This document shows, in pieces, positions 26,870 through 35,946 of a stretch of DNA of 64,000 nucleotides. Source of the DNA: Bacteroidota bacterium. GTDB lineage: Bacteria; Bacteroidota; Bacteroidia; Chitinophagales; Chitinophagaceae. The stretch is taken from NCBI GenBank assembly GCA_024640255.1, contig JAHEFI010000001.1, positions 248,001 through 312,000 of the forward strand, given 5' to 3'. Within the stretch, counting starts at the first letter, position 1; each line of letters starts with the position of its first letter. Both the position numbers and the translations under genes were made by a program. The notes under the pieces are model-generated. The model saw nothing but the letters and a program-made list of their open reading frames with translations. It was not told where the DNA came from and ran no database searches.

Positions 26870-28738
26870 ATGAAAAAAGCAACAATTTTCTCTTTATTAT
26901 TTTTTTGCTTCATAAGCAATGCAACAGCACAATTTAAAGAAAAAAAAATAATTAATGTTAATGATTCCCTTCAATTGATTGAGAGAAGCACATCATATGT
27001 CAAAAAGCATACGATTTTTATGAATTTGGGGAAGTATTATCAATATTATAAAGGTGATAGTGCCATAGGGTACTTTTTAAAAGCTGTAAATATTGCTAGA
27101 GAAAATAACGACCAAGTAAATTTATACATCTCTCTAAGTTATTTATCCATTACTGCTAGGCAGACTGTAGGAAATTATCCTTTAGCCTTAAGTTCAGCCA
27201 TAGAGTCTTTAAAAGTTGCCAATTCAATAAAAAATAAAGAGGATATTAAGAGAGAGTGGTGCTTGCAAAATTTAGCACAAACTTATGCAAGCTTAAATAA
27301 TAAAAATTTAGCATTAAAATATATTAATGAAACTTGGCCGATTTATGAAAGATCAAATCCGGATTTTAAACCCTTTGAATTAGCAAGAACATATTTTGAG
27401 ATCAATGAATATGACTCTTCCTATATCTACATAAAAAAAGCAGTTGAATTTGAAAATAAAAAACCTTTTGAAAAAAGAATAGGTACAGCATATATTGGAA
27501 TGGCCAATGTTTATAGTGCAAGAAATCACTTTGATTCTGCAATTATCTATTATAAAATATCAATTCCTCATTCTTATATTAAGTCTGTTAGAAAAGATTA
27601 TCTGGAAGCGACTTCTGGAATGGCCAAAGCATATTTTAACCTAAATCAAATTGATTCTGCAATACATTATAGCAATGAGGTTGTAAAAAATTCGATTGAT
27701 TTTACTTATAATGAAGGTCTATTAATTTCATTTAATATATTATACAAGTCATTTAAAATCGGCAATAAAAGTGACAGTGCTTTAAAATATTTAGAAAAGT
27801 ATGAACAGTTAACTGAAAAATTACATAATGCTTCAAAAAACAATGATGCTCAAAATTTAGCTCTATTAGAGGTTGCCAAAATAAAGGAATTAGAAGAAGA
27901 AAAAGCATTACAACAAAAAAAGCTAATTACTGTATCTATTATTTTAATTCTTTCATTGATTTTAGTTTTTATAAATGGAAAAAGAAAACAAAAATTGTTA
28001 ATACAAAAAAATGAAGAAGCACGAAAAAATAAAGAATTACAAGCTGCAAAAGATTTACAATTAAGTTTATTGTCTAAAAAAAATCCACAAAGATCAGATT
28101 TAGATATAGCTACTTATATAAGATCGTCAACTGAGGTAGGTGGTGATTATTATGATTTTACTACTTTATCTGATGGATCTATTATTTCTATTTGTGGAGA
28201 CGCAACTGGTCACGGTGTTGCTTCTGGCATGATGGTATCAGTAACTAAAGCGGGTTTAAAAGGAATTGGGATAGAACAGCTATCTGCAACTTTATATAAA
28301 TTGAATAATGTTGTAAAAGAAATGAATTTAGGAGTATTGCGAATGAGCTTAAATATGGCTAAAATTTCTACAAATTCTATTGAATTATGTTCTGCCGCAA
28401 TGCCACCCATTTATTTATATAACAATACTACTAATTCTGTCGAAGAGATATCGGAACAAGGCCTTCCATTAGGTGGGTTGAAAAATGCTGATTATGAAAC
28501 AATTACAAGATCTTTTGAGCCCGGTGATTTGCTTATTCAGCTTTCTGATGGACTTCCAGAAGCTCCTAATAAAAGCGGAGAAATGTATGATTATGACAGA
28601 TTGAGGTCCTTAATTCAAACTGCTTGCAGCCAATCAGCACAAGAAATCATAAACACATTAGTTCAATCAGTTGATTTATGGATGGGTGGCTCTCATAATC
28701 CAGACGATATTACCTTGGTGGTGATTAAGAAGAAGTAA
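26870..28738 (+). CDS. TPR-TM-SpoIIE phosphatase, paralogue 4
   Basis: 622 residues with signal peptide 1-21 (ending NATAQ), TPR-like sensor ~35-330, membrane helix ~350-368 (ITVSIILILSLILVFINGK) and SpoIIE domain ~405-622. The domain is the most divergent of the four in its first two thirds (YDFTTLSDGSIISICGD in place of YDFFPQ...), yet its last 69 residues match paralogue 3 almost exactly. PP2C metal ligands are present. It starts two bases after paralogue 3 and ends the tandem; the stop codon lies in a (TAAT)n run shared with the convergent gene. Confidence 0.9.
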   Translation: MKKATIFSLLFFCFISNATAQFKEKKIINVNDSLQLIERSTSYVKKHTIFMNLGKYYQYYKGDSAIGYFLKAVNIARENNDQVNLYISLSYLSITARQTVGNYPLALSSAIESLKVANSIKNKEDIKREWCLQNLAQTYASLNNKNLALKYINETWPIYERSNPDFKPFELARTYFEINEYDSSYIYIKKAVEFENKKPFEKRIGTAYIGMANVYSARNHFDSAIIYYKISIPHSYIKSVRKDYLEATSGMAKAYFNLNQIDSAIHYSNEVVKNSIDFTYNEGLLISFNILYKSFKIGNKSDSALKYLEKYEQLTEKLHNASKNNDAQNLALLEVAKIKELEEEKALQQKKLITVSIILILSLILVFINGKRKQKLLIQKNEEARKNKELQAAKDLQLSLLSKKNPQRSDLDIATYIRSSTEVGGDYYDFTTLSDGSIISICGDATGHGVASGMMVSVTKAGLKGIGIEQLSATLYKLNNVVKEMNLGVLRMSLNMAKISTNSIELCSAAMPPIYLYNNTTNSVEEISEQGLPLGGLKNADYETITRSFEPGDLLIQLSDGLPEAPNKSGEMYDYDRLRSLIQTACSQSAQEIINTLVQSVDLWMGGSHNPDDITLVVIKKK

Positions 28739-28755
28739 TTAATTAATTAATTAAT
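28736..28755. repeat. Tetranucleotide repeat (TAAT)5 at a convergent gene junction
   Basis: Twenty bases of TAAT units include the stop of the SpoIIE paralogue 4 and reach the stop of the convergent membrane-protein gene at 28751. No hairpin terminator is visible here. Confidence 0.8.
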
Positions 28756-29506
28756 ACTCTTTATTATTTAATTGTTTAAGTAGCTTGTTATTTAACTCTT
28801 TTGCTATTTGCATTACATATAAGTAATAATCGCATCTTCCCATCATTTTATTAACAGACAGTCGTAGTTCTGGAGCTGTTATTTTACTTCTAAATGATGG
28901 AATTGTTTTAAAATCTTCTAATTGCTCAGCGTTAGATCTTGTTTGAAAAGGTAATTTTGCTGTAGTGTCTAGGATAAAGCCAAATGAAAAGGATTTTCCC
29001 ATAAATTCATTCATATCTTCATCTAATACAGTATTATTTATGGCAAGTTTACCATATAAAGCTTCATAATATTGTGCAATTAACTTTTTAGTCTCATTAT
29101 TTTTTATAAAACTTAAACTCCCAGAAGAGATAGTGTTTTTATAGGAAGCATTATTAATGAATAGTCCAATTCCATATCTGGTGTTTACATATGTCTTAAT
29201 AATAGAGTCTACTAGTTCATTTTCATTTATTTTTTGATGACTATAGGCAAATGAAAAATCTTTAATCTTTTCAAATTGTTTTAATGCACTAGTGTATTCT
29301 TCAATTCTATTGTCAATTTCACTAGAATCTTGTCTTAAATCATCAATCATGGCCACCAAATTTTGATTTTTATGATTCTCAATAACTTGATGCTCTCTAA
29401 TATTTTCAGCAAAAAATCCTAGTGTAACAGCTGCAAAAAGCATAATAAACTCAGTTATATACTCTTTCCACTTCTTAGGATGATGAGAATGATGATGTAC
29501 TTCCAT
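28751..29506 (-). CDS. His-head single-pass membrane protein, array 1 gene 4 (type A head)
   Basis: 251 residues. Constant head MEVHHHSHHPKKWKEY, then one membrane helix (~17-35, ITEFIMLFAAVTLGFF) and AENIREHQV; the remaining ~200 residues are helical and charged. The motif SGSLSFIKNNETKKLIAQYY in the body recalls DUF6090-type proteins of Bacteroidota, which also have an N-terminal TM helix and a similar 'SG.L..I.N..' stretch; that link is only a resemblance by eye. Last gene of a leftward array of four. No catalytic motif is visible and the function is unknown. Confidence 0.75.
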   Translation of the reverse strand: MEVHHHSHHPKKWKEYITEFIMLFAAVTLGFFAENIREHQVIENHKNQNLVAMIDDLRQDSSEIDNRIEEYTSALKQFEKIKDFSFAYSHQKINENELVDSIIKTYVNTRYGIGLFINNASYKNTISSGSLSFIKNNETKKLIAQYYEALYGKLAINNTVLDEDMNEFMGKSFSFGFILDTTAKLPFQTRSNAEQLEDFKTIPSFRSKITAPELRLSVNKMMGRCDYYLYVMQIAKELNNKLLKQLNNKEY

Positions 29507-29507
29507 T

Positions 29508-30281
29508 TTAGTGATTTAATTCTTCTTGTATAATTTTAATTAACTCTATAGCTTTTGCTTTTTGATCAATAGCCATTGCTCTGTATACAAATAATTGTCC
29601 TGTATATATAAAAGTTTTATTTGATAGTTTAAACATGTCAGCAGGATTTTTACTTAAAAACTTACTTCCTGTTTTAACATAAATCTTATTTATTTTATCT
29701 TTTTTTAAAGTTACAATTGATTTGCCATTTAATACATTGCCGGAATAGTCGAAAAGTCTTGCATACATCACATTGCTTCTTTCAGTTAATACATCTTGAA
29801 ATGTGCTATTAAAACCCTCTTCTTGTCCCTTAATTCTGTCTTGCCCTTTTATATAATCCTTGATTTTATCATTTATAACTTTGTTTTTAATTAATCGAAA
29901 TCCTCCAGCATTTTTTAATTGGTCAATTGTTCCATTTGCGTATTGTAAAATCACTTCAGTGTCAACCATGTTTTCTGCCCAAATATATGCACTGTCTGCA
30001 CTTTTTACTTCCCAATTGTCTTCGTAAACTATATCTGATAATTTTCGTCCATAATCATATACCTCTTTCATATTAATTTCTTTACGACTAATATCATCTA
30101 TATCAATTTTCAAGTCTGTTAGCATGCTAACTAAATAGTCATGCTCTTTATGTCTTTCTGCTCTGTATTCAAGATAAGATTCTGCCATAAATCCAGCAAA
30201 AACAGCCATAAATAGCATAAAGAATTCTGAAATATACTCTTTCCATTTCTTAGGATGATGAGAATGATGATGTACTTCCAT
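29508..30281 (-). CDS. His-head single-pass membrane protein, array 1 gene 3 (type A head)
   Basis: 257 residues. Head MEVHHHSHHPKKWKEY as in the downstream gene, membrane helix with a variant sequence (FFMLFMAVFAGFMAESYLEY), then a body with the same IKNK-type block (KNAGGFRLIKNKVINDKI). Body identity to the other members is low outside these landmarks. Its ATG overlaps the stop of the preceding gene (TAATG), so expression is coupled. The near-identical DNA over the heads of this and the next gene contrasts with their different bodies. Confidence 0.75.
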   Translation of the reverse strand: MEVHHHSHHPKKWKEYISEFFMLFMAVFAGFMAESYLEYRAERHKEHDYLVSMLTDLKIDIDDISRKEINMKEVYDYGRKLSDIVYEDNWEVKSADSAYIWAENMVDTEVILQYANGTIDQLKNAGGFRLIKNKVINDKIKDYIKGQDRIKGQEEGFNSTFQDVLTERSNVMYARLFDYSGNVLNGKSIVTLKKDKINKIYVKTGSKFLSKNPADMFKLSNKTFIYTGQLFVYRAMAIDQKAKAIELIKIIQEELNH

Positions 30282-31009
30282 TATTTATATTTTGCATTAA
30301 TCAATTTGACTGCCTTATTACTATATAAGTTTATTGAATCAATATCTCCAAGAAAGCCTATATAGGCCAATTTAAAGTTAGTGATTGTGTAAGCTACTTT
30401 TTTTACAACTAAAGGATTTGGAGGTTTAATTCCCTTTTTATCTGGAATTTCATCCATTTTAAAGGATAATATATCATTATAATATTCATGTTCTGTTAGA
30501 TCTTCTAACTGCTCCTTAAGCTTACTTCTTAAGCGTACAGTTTCGGCTTCAACAGTTTTATAATCAAGAATAAAAAAATTAATTTTTGAAATATAATATG
30601 CTAATTCTGTATTCTCCTCATTTCTAAAATAACCTTTTGCATCAGCCTCGTTTCTGCTTTTATCATTTTGGTTAAAATCCCAATAAGCTAAATGATTAAA
30701 AAGTAATCGATAATATAATTTTTGATTGATTTCGTTTGGATCCATTTTTAATATAGGAAAAACGCTGTCACATGTAGCAAACTTTTTCTCATAATCTTGC
30801 TGATGAAATTCTAATTGTTTTAAATCTCTTTCAATATCCAAGGCAACAATCTTCATTAATTCTGTCTTCTTTTCATTCTCTGCTAGGTGTTCTCTTATAT
30901 TTTCGGCAAAAAAACCAAGAGTTACAGCCGCAAACAACATTACAAATTCAATAATGTATTCAGACCATTTCTTTTTATGAGTAGGATGGTGTGGGTGATG
31001 TACTTCCAT
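30281..31009 (-). CDS. His-head single-pass membrane protein, array 1 gene 2 (type B head)
   Basis: 242 residues. Head MEVHHPHHPTHKKKWSEY followed by the helix IIEFVMLFAAVTLGFFAENI. The body belongs with the genes at 31009 and 47304: all are 242 residues and share the block NDKSRNEADAKGYF and 'NTELAYYISK.NFF'. Starts with a one-base overlap of the preceding stop. Unknown function; periplasmic body assumed from the position of the single membrane helix. Confidence 0.75.
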   Translation of the reverse strand: MEVHHPHHPTHKKKWSEYIIEFVMLFAAVTLGFFAENIREHLAENEKKTELMKIVALDIERDLKQLEFHQQDYEKKFATCDSVFPILKMDPNEINQKLYYRLLFNHLAYWDFNQNDKSRNEADAKGYFRNEENTELAYYISKINFFILDYKTVEAETVRLRSKLKEQLEDLTEHEYYNDILSFKMDEIPDKKGIKPPNPLVVKKVAYTITNFKLAYIGFLGDIDSINLYSNKAVKLINAKYK

Positions 31010-31737
31010 TATTTATATTCTTTATTAATAAGGTCAATCGATTTTTTAGCGTAAACAGACATAGAATCAATATTCATGATATAAACATCACTACATAATT
31101 TAAGCATTGAAAATTGATAATTCATTTTATTAGCTGTTTCGGAGTCTATTTTTTTAATCCCTACTTTATTGGGTATTTCAATAGCTGGAAATCTCCATTG
31201 TTTGTCAAATAATTTATGATCAGTGTATTCAGGGAATAGTGTTAAAATAGTTTTGTCGGCCTCGTTCTCAAAAGCTTCCATATCTTTCAAATCGTTTTTA
31301 AAGAAATTGAATTTAGAGATATAGTAGTTTAATTCAGTATTTTCTTTTTCTGTTAAATAGCCTTTAGCTTCTGCTTCATTTCTACTTTTTTCATTTGGAT
31401 TAAAATGCCACCACCAAATTGTTTTTAATATTAAAGCATAAAATGCTTTTTGATCCACTTTTGATTGATCACCATTATTTAATGCAATCAAACTATCGCA
31501 ATTTTTAATTTTTTCTTGACTAAAGCTTTTATGAAATTCAAATTGTTTAAGATCGGCTTCTAAATCATGCGCTACTGTTTGTAATAGTTCTTTTTTCTTT
31601 TCTTTTTCAGACATGTGTTCTCTTACATTTTCAGCAAAGAAACCTAATGTTACGGCTGTAAATAACATTACAAATTCAATAATGTATTCTGACCATTTTT
31701 TCTTGTGTGTAGGGTGGTGTGGGTGATGTACTTCCAT
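31009..31737 (-). CDS. His-head single-pass membrane protein, array 1 gene 1 (type B head)
   Basis: 242 residues from the ATG at 31737. The reading frame is open 17 codons further upstream, but MEVHHPHHPTHKKKW is the start conserved in all paralogues, so the internal ATG is chosen. Body block NEKSRNEAEAKGYLTEKENT groups it with 30281 and 47304. First gene of the four-gene array; the inverted repeat GTTCC-N13-GGAAC ends 70 bases before this start, and TTGAC...TATCTTAA between them may be the promoter. Confidence 0.78.
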   Translation of the reverse strand: MEVHHPHHPTHKKKWSEYIIEFVMLFTAVTLGFFAENVREHMSEKEKKKELLQTVAHDLEADLKQFEFHKSFSQEKIKNCDSLIALNNGDQSKVDQKAFYALILKTIWWWHFNPNEKSRNEAEAKGYLTEKENTELNYYISKFNFFKNDLKDMEAFENEADKTILTLFPEYTDHKLFDKQWRFPAIEIPNKVGIKKIDSETANKMNYQFSMLKLCSDVYIMNIDSMSVYAKKSIDLINKEYK

Positions 31738-31807
31738 TTTGTAGATTTTAACAGCACTTAAGATATTGTTAGTTAAGCATTTAGTCAACTATATTTTGCA
31801 CTGTTTT

Positions 31808-31830
31808 GTTCCTAAATTTCAAATTGGAAC
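31808..31830. promoter_or_regulatory. Inverted repeat GTTCC-N13-GGAAC, copy 2
   Basis: Lies 70 bases before the first gene of array 1 (leftward) and 57 bases before the DUF1801 gene (rightward). Read leftward the flanks are AAATAT before and AAAA after, as in copies 3 and 4. Confidence 0.75.
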
Positions 31831-31887
31831 ATATTTAGGCCTAAAAACAACCAAAAAAGCCCATTTTGGGTTAATTTAGGTAGCAAG

Positions 31888-32244
31888 ATGAACACAAAAC
31901 CTACAACAGTAGAGGAATATATTAAATCATTTCCTAAATCAACACAGGTCTTATTAAAGCAAGTAAGAGCTGTTATTAAAGAAATTGCTCCAGAGGCAGA
32001 AGAGCTTATAGCATATGGTATGCCGGGGTATAAATTGAATAAAAAGCCTTTAGTGTATTTTGCTGGATATGAAAAACATATTGGCTTTTATGCCACACCC
32101 AATGGACACGAAAAATTCGCAAAAGAACTTTCTAAATACAAACAGGGTAAAGGTTCGGTACAATTTCCCATTGAAGAACCAATGCCTTTAGCATTAATTA
32201 AAAAGATAGTTGTCTTTAGGGTCAAAGAAAACTTAAAGAAGTAG
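31888..32244 (+). CDS. DUF1801 family protein (YdhG-like)
   Basis: 118 residues, one DUF1801 domain: VEEYIKSFPKSTQVLLKQVR, EELIAYGMPGYKLNKKPL, YFAGYEKHIGFYATP and FPIEEPMPLALIKKIV are the conserved blocks. The Bacillus homologue YdhG/Fra has been described as a frataxin-like iron chaperone; most members are uncharacterised. Cytosolic, single gene, divergent from array 1. Fold assignment is firm, function is not. Confidence 0.9.
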   Translation: MNTKPTTVEEYIKSFPKSTQVLLKQVRAVIKEIAPEAEELIAYGMPGYKLNKKPLVYFAGYEKHIGFYATPNGHEKFAKELSKYKQGKGSVQFPIEEPMPLALIKKIVVFRVKENLKK

Positions 32245-32249
32245 TAGCC

Positions 32250-34652
32250 TTAATACTCGGCATTAAATTTATTTTCTAGCATTTTGTCTTTTAAAGTTGA
32301 TTTAAAAGAGTATGCTAGCGTAATCATAAATGCTCTTGTGTCTGATTTGCTTGAACGGAAAACAGAAAAAGTAGATGTTTGCGTATTGTATCCACTCTTT
32401 AATGTATTAAATGCATCTACAATAATAAAGTTCAATTTAAAATTACTCTTACCTAATTTTTCTTGTAATCCAAGATCAACATTATAGTTGGCAAAGCTTT
32501 CACCCTGTGGAGTTGTTTTAGGAGAAATGTAATTAGCTATTATTTGAAGCTTGCTTGAACTATTTAAATTAAAATTATTAATCAATTTACCACTCCAGTT
32601 GGTACCACTTCTAATGCCATCATTCACTAAATTAGAACCATTGATATTTTGCTGAAATAAAGTAGCACTTACGTTATAATCATAAAATCGAAAAGGCTTA
32701 CCATTAATCATTGTTTCTACACCGTAGTTATCTGTATTGCCAATATTCATAGGCATATTTAAAATAGCTCCGTTAGCCAATTGAGTATAATAAGATCTAA
32801 TAGCATTAATAGAATGTCTGAAAAATAAGTTAGTAGTGAAATTAATTTTTGCATTTCCAGTATTGTAAGAAAGCTCGTATGCATCTATGATTTCTGGTTT
32901 CAAATTTGGATTACCACTGTGCGGGCTAAGAATATCAGTAATATCAACAAAAGGATTTAACTGACCCAAACCTGGTCTATTAATTCTTTTACCATAACTT
33001 AGTTTGATACTTTCTTTTTGATTAAAACTATAAGCTACATGTGCAGTGGGGAATAATTTTACATAATCATTTGTAAACCTTGTGCTTTGAGTGTTGGTTT
33101 CACCATTATTAGATACCTGCTCGGCTCTAATTCCTGTAGCATAATTCCAACTCGATTCCTTTCCTTTTATATAATTTGTATTATGATACTGAAAGTAAAG
33201 TGCTTGAACCTGCTCGTTAAAATTAAAAATATTACTTGCTGCTGTATTAGTAATATAGTTTTCGTTTATTTTATCTGCTGTTAAAAAATCCGTTTTGATA
33301 GTTCTAAATAAGCCCTTGTATCCTGTTTCTATAACACCCATTTCTGAAGTGGGAATACTATAATCTATAGCTGCATTAGTAATAACACCATCTTCGTAAT
33401 TATGTGTAAGCTGTGTTTGTCTTGCAGCAATAGCCATGCCGTCAATATTTAATGCCGTTGTGTATATATCTGTATTTTGACGACCTTTCTCCAATGAAGT
33501 GCTCAAACTAGTATTTAAAGACTTACTTGAATTTTCAAATGTTTTTAAATAGTTTAATGCAAATTCACCTTCTTTCACTCTTTCGTATTCATAAGAGTGG
33601 CGATCATTGCTACTAGTAAAGCCAGTATTTTTATTGTAAAGTTTACTAACTAAATCTTCATTATTATCTTGGCCCTCCATATTGCCAATGGCTTCAAAAG
33701 AAAAAGCATTGTACTGGTTTGGGGTGTAGTCAATATTTAATTTTAAATTTTGTAGTGTTTCTAGTCTCTTATCATTTCTATTTTGTCCTACAAAATAATT
33801 ATCTAACAAGTTAAAATTGGTTCGATCACTTTGAATTTTTCTAGATCTTCCTGCAAATCTATTATCGTAGCCAAGTCCTATATTCCATTTACCAACTTTG
33901 TTATTTAAAATAATAGAACTATTCATTCTACCCTTGGCACCCACACCAGCCCCCAATGCTAAAGCACCATTGGTTCCAGCTTGCTTGTTTTTCTTCAATT
34001 TGATATTAATAATTCCACTTTCAGCATTCGCATCATATTTTGAAGAAGCGTTATTAATAATCTCAATACTTTCAATACTACTAGCGGCAATTTGATCAGT
34101 ATTAGCAATTCCTGAATTTCTTCCATTAATTAAAATCAAAGGAGTCTTTCCTCTCAAAGTAATTGCACCCTCATTATCTACCGTAACTGTAGGAGTTGAT
34201 TTTAAAATATCAGTAGCAGTACCACCTATCTGAGTTATATTATTTGCTGTATTTACTACAAAACCCTCAGATGTTTTTTCAATCATCTTTTTCTGTGCCA
34301 CTACAATAACATTACTAAGCTCAGATTTATTTTCTTCAATATTCAAATCTTTTAATTGGTATTCCTTACTATCAGAACTAAGGGTAACATTTTTTGAAAT
34401 AGACAGATATCCTACAAGCTTAACGCTTAGTTTGTATTTTCCAAAAGCAAGGTTATTGAAACTAAATTGACCCAAGCTATCAGATGCTTCATATAAAAGC
34501 ACTTTTGTTGAATCTTGTGCATTGGATAGGGTAACAGTAGCAAATTCTAATGGCTTGCCATTATTGACAATATTTCCGTATATTTTTCCTTGAGCTAAAG
34601 CTATATCTTGAATACCTGCCAAAAGGCATATAATGATTATATATTTTTTCAC
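32250..34652 (-). CDS. TonB-dependent receptor-like outer membrane beta-barrel protein
   Basis: 800 residues. Signal peptide 1-20; carboxypeptidase regulatory-like beta-sandwich ~22-100 (GKIYGNIVNNGKPLEFATV); plug-like domain ~105-215 (KTSEGFVVNTANNITQIGGT, TLRGKTPLILINGRNSG, IESIEIINNASSKYDANAES); then a long beta-barrel with the INRPGLGQLNPFVD and SGNPNLKPEIIDAYELSY motifs of the outer membrane beta-barrel family PF14905. Probably imports or senses a ligand at the outer membrane. No SusD partner next to it, which is usual for this subgroup. The DUF1801 gene converges with it, five bases between stops. Confidence 0.92.
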   Translation of the reverse strand: MKKYIIIICLLAGIQDIALAQGKIYGNIVNNGKPLEFATVTLSNAQDSTKVLLYEASDSLGQFSFNNLAFGKYKLSVKLVGYLSISKNVTLSSDSKEYQLKDLNIEENKSELSNVIVVAQKKMIEKTSEGFVVNTANNITQIGGTATDILKSTPTVTVDNEGAITLRGKTPLILINGRNSGIANTDQIAASSIESIEIINNASSKYDANAESGIINIKLKKNKQAGTNGALALGAGVGAKGRMNSSIILNNKVGKWNIGLGYDNRFAGRSRKIQSDRTNFNLLDNYFVGQNRNDKRLETLQNLKLNIDYTPNQYNAFSFEAIGNMEGQDNNEDLVSKLYNKNTGFTSSNDRHSYEYERVKEGEFALNYLKTFENSSKSLNTSLSTSLEKGRQNTDIYTTALNIDGMAIAARQTQLTHNYEDGVITNAAIDYSIPTSEMGVIETGYKGLFRTIKTDFLTADKINENYITNTAASNIFNFNEQVQALYFQYHNTNYIKGKESSWNYATGIRAEQVSNNGETNTQSTRFTNDYVKLFPTAHVAYSFNQKESIKLSYGKRINRPGLGQLNPFVDITDILSPHSGNPNLKPEIIDAYELSYNTGNAKINFTTNLFFRHSINAIRSYYTQLANGAILNMPMNIGNTDNYGVETMINGKPFRFYDYNVSATLFQQNINGSNLVNDGIRSGTNWSGKLINNFNLNSSSKLQIIANYISPKTTPQGESFANYNVDLGLQEKLGKSNFKLNFIIVDAFNTLKSGYNTQTSTFSVFRSSKSDTRAFMITLAYSFKSTLKDKMLENKFNAEY

Positions 34653-34778
34653 TGTTCAAAATTATCCAATAAAAAAGGAATGGGCTTGTTAAATTATACG
34701 AATGGAGTCTGTGTTTTGACAAAACTCATTAATTAAGGTTTAAATAGAAATCATTAATTTTATTCAAATTCCTATAAT

Positions 34779-35249
34779 ATGAATGAATTGGTTCAAATAG
34801 TTAATTACAAACCTGAATATAGAGCAGCTTTCGCCGATTTAAATAAAGAGTGGATTTCCAAGTATTTTAAAATGGAAGAGGCCGATCATAAAGCATTAGA
34901 CAATGCAGATTCTTATATCATAAACAATGGCGGTTATATTTTAGTCGCTTTGTATGAAAATGAACCTATAGGGGTATGTGCATTAATCAAAATGGACGAT
35001 CCTGATTATGATTTTGAATTAGCCAAAATGGCTGTCTCACCAAAAGCACAAGGAAAGAAAATTGGTTGGATGATTGGTGAAGCAATAAAAGATAAGGCAA
35101 GAAAGCTAGGAGCTAAAAAACTTTATCTTGAAAGCAATACTATACTCACTCCTGCAATTAATCTATACAGGAAGCTTGGCTTTATTGAAGTTTTTGGACG
35201 CACAACTCCATATGAGCGTTGTAATATACAGATGGAGCTTGTTTTGTAG
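34779..35249 (+). CDS. GNAT family N-acetyltransferase
   Basis: 156 residues. Acetyl-CoA binding motif A MAVSPKAQGKKIGWMIGEAI (Q-x-x-x-G-x pattern) and the following LGAKKLYLESNTILTPAINL with YRKLGFIEV near the end are classic GNAT. Similar Bacteroidota proteins are annotated as generic acetyltransferases; the substrate is unknown. Divergent from the barrel gene, convergent with the methyltransferase. Confidence 0.9.
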   Translation: MNELVQIVNYKPEYRAAFADLNKEWISKYFKMEEADHKALDNADSYIINNGGYILVALYENEPIGVCALIKMDDPDYDFELAKMAVSPKAQGKKIGWMIGEAIKDKARKLGAKKLYLESNTILTPAINLYRKLGFIEVFGRTTPYERCNIQMELVL

Positions 35250-35254
35250 AAGAA

Positions 35255-35881
35255 TTAGTTTTTCTTAAAAAGTAAAGATAATATTCTTGGTATTTGAGAC
35301 CTATCATTGTCATCAAACCATTCTTCAAGCACTAATAAGGAAAAATTATATTTTTTTGAAGCATGAATAAAATCTGAAACATTATGTGTAAAGCAAGTAA
35401 CTTCTTGTTCACCTTCAGGTGTATTGTATCTTGCTTTTGATCCTGCATATTGTTTGAATGGATGAAATTCTCCAATATACATATACCCTCCAGTCTTAAG
35501 AACTTTACTTGTTTTATTAAAGATCTCGTCTATACTTTCAACATGTTCAAGAATTAAACTAAAAGAAATTAAGTCAATTTCATCAGTAGAAAAATTCCAT
35601 GGCTTATTGATATCAGCTATTACAAATTCAACATTGCTAGTGTTAACTTTCTTAGAGGCTTTAGCCATCATTTCTTCTGAAAAATCTGCTGCAATTACTT
35701 TTTGTGCTCTTTGTTCAAACCAAACGGTATTCTTACCTGTACCACAACCAAATTCCAGCACTTTGTGAAAATCAATAGAAGATAGAACAGACCTTAAAGC
35801 CACTGCTTCCAGATCTCTGGTCTTATTCTCATTGGTATCATATTGCTCAGACCACTCTTTGTATGCTTCTTTAATATTCAT
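35255..35881 (-). CDS. Class I SAM-dependent methyltransferase
   Basis: 208 residues from MNIKEAYKEWSEQYDTNENK; an in-frame start 18 codons upstream would reach into the divergent gene's leader and is not preferred. Motif I VLEFGCGTGKNTVWF, motif II-like VIAADFSEEMMAKA, motif III VIADINKPW and motif IV-like DLISFSLILEHV are clear. Resembles small-molecule methyltransferases of the UbiE/Coq5 type; substrate unknown. Shares a short divergent promoter region with the threonine dehydrogenase gene. Confidence 0.9.
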   Translation of the reverse strand: MNIKEAYKEWSEQYDTNENKTRDLEAVALRSVLSSIDFHKVLEFGCGTGKNTVWFEQRAQKVIAADFSEEMMAKASKKVNTSNVEFVIADINKPWNFSTDEIDLISFSLILEHVESIDEIFNKTSKVLKTGGYMYIGEFHPFKQYAGSKARYNTPEGEQEVTCFTHNVSDFIHASKKYNFSLLVLEEWFDDNDRSQIPRILSLLFKKN

Positions 35882-35946
35882 ATCACAAAATTTGATGTTT
35901 TTTGTGGAATAACCTAATTTCACGGCTACAAACAAACATTAGTTTA

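Noticed and set aside
21186-28738. Tandem SpoIIE genes as a composite transposon or phage
   Set aside because: No transposase, inverted ends or target-site repeats were seen; tandem duplication explains the pattern.
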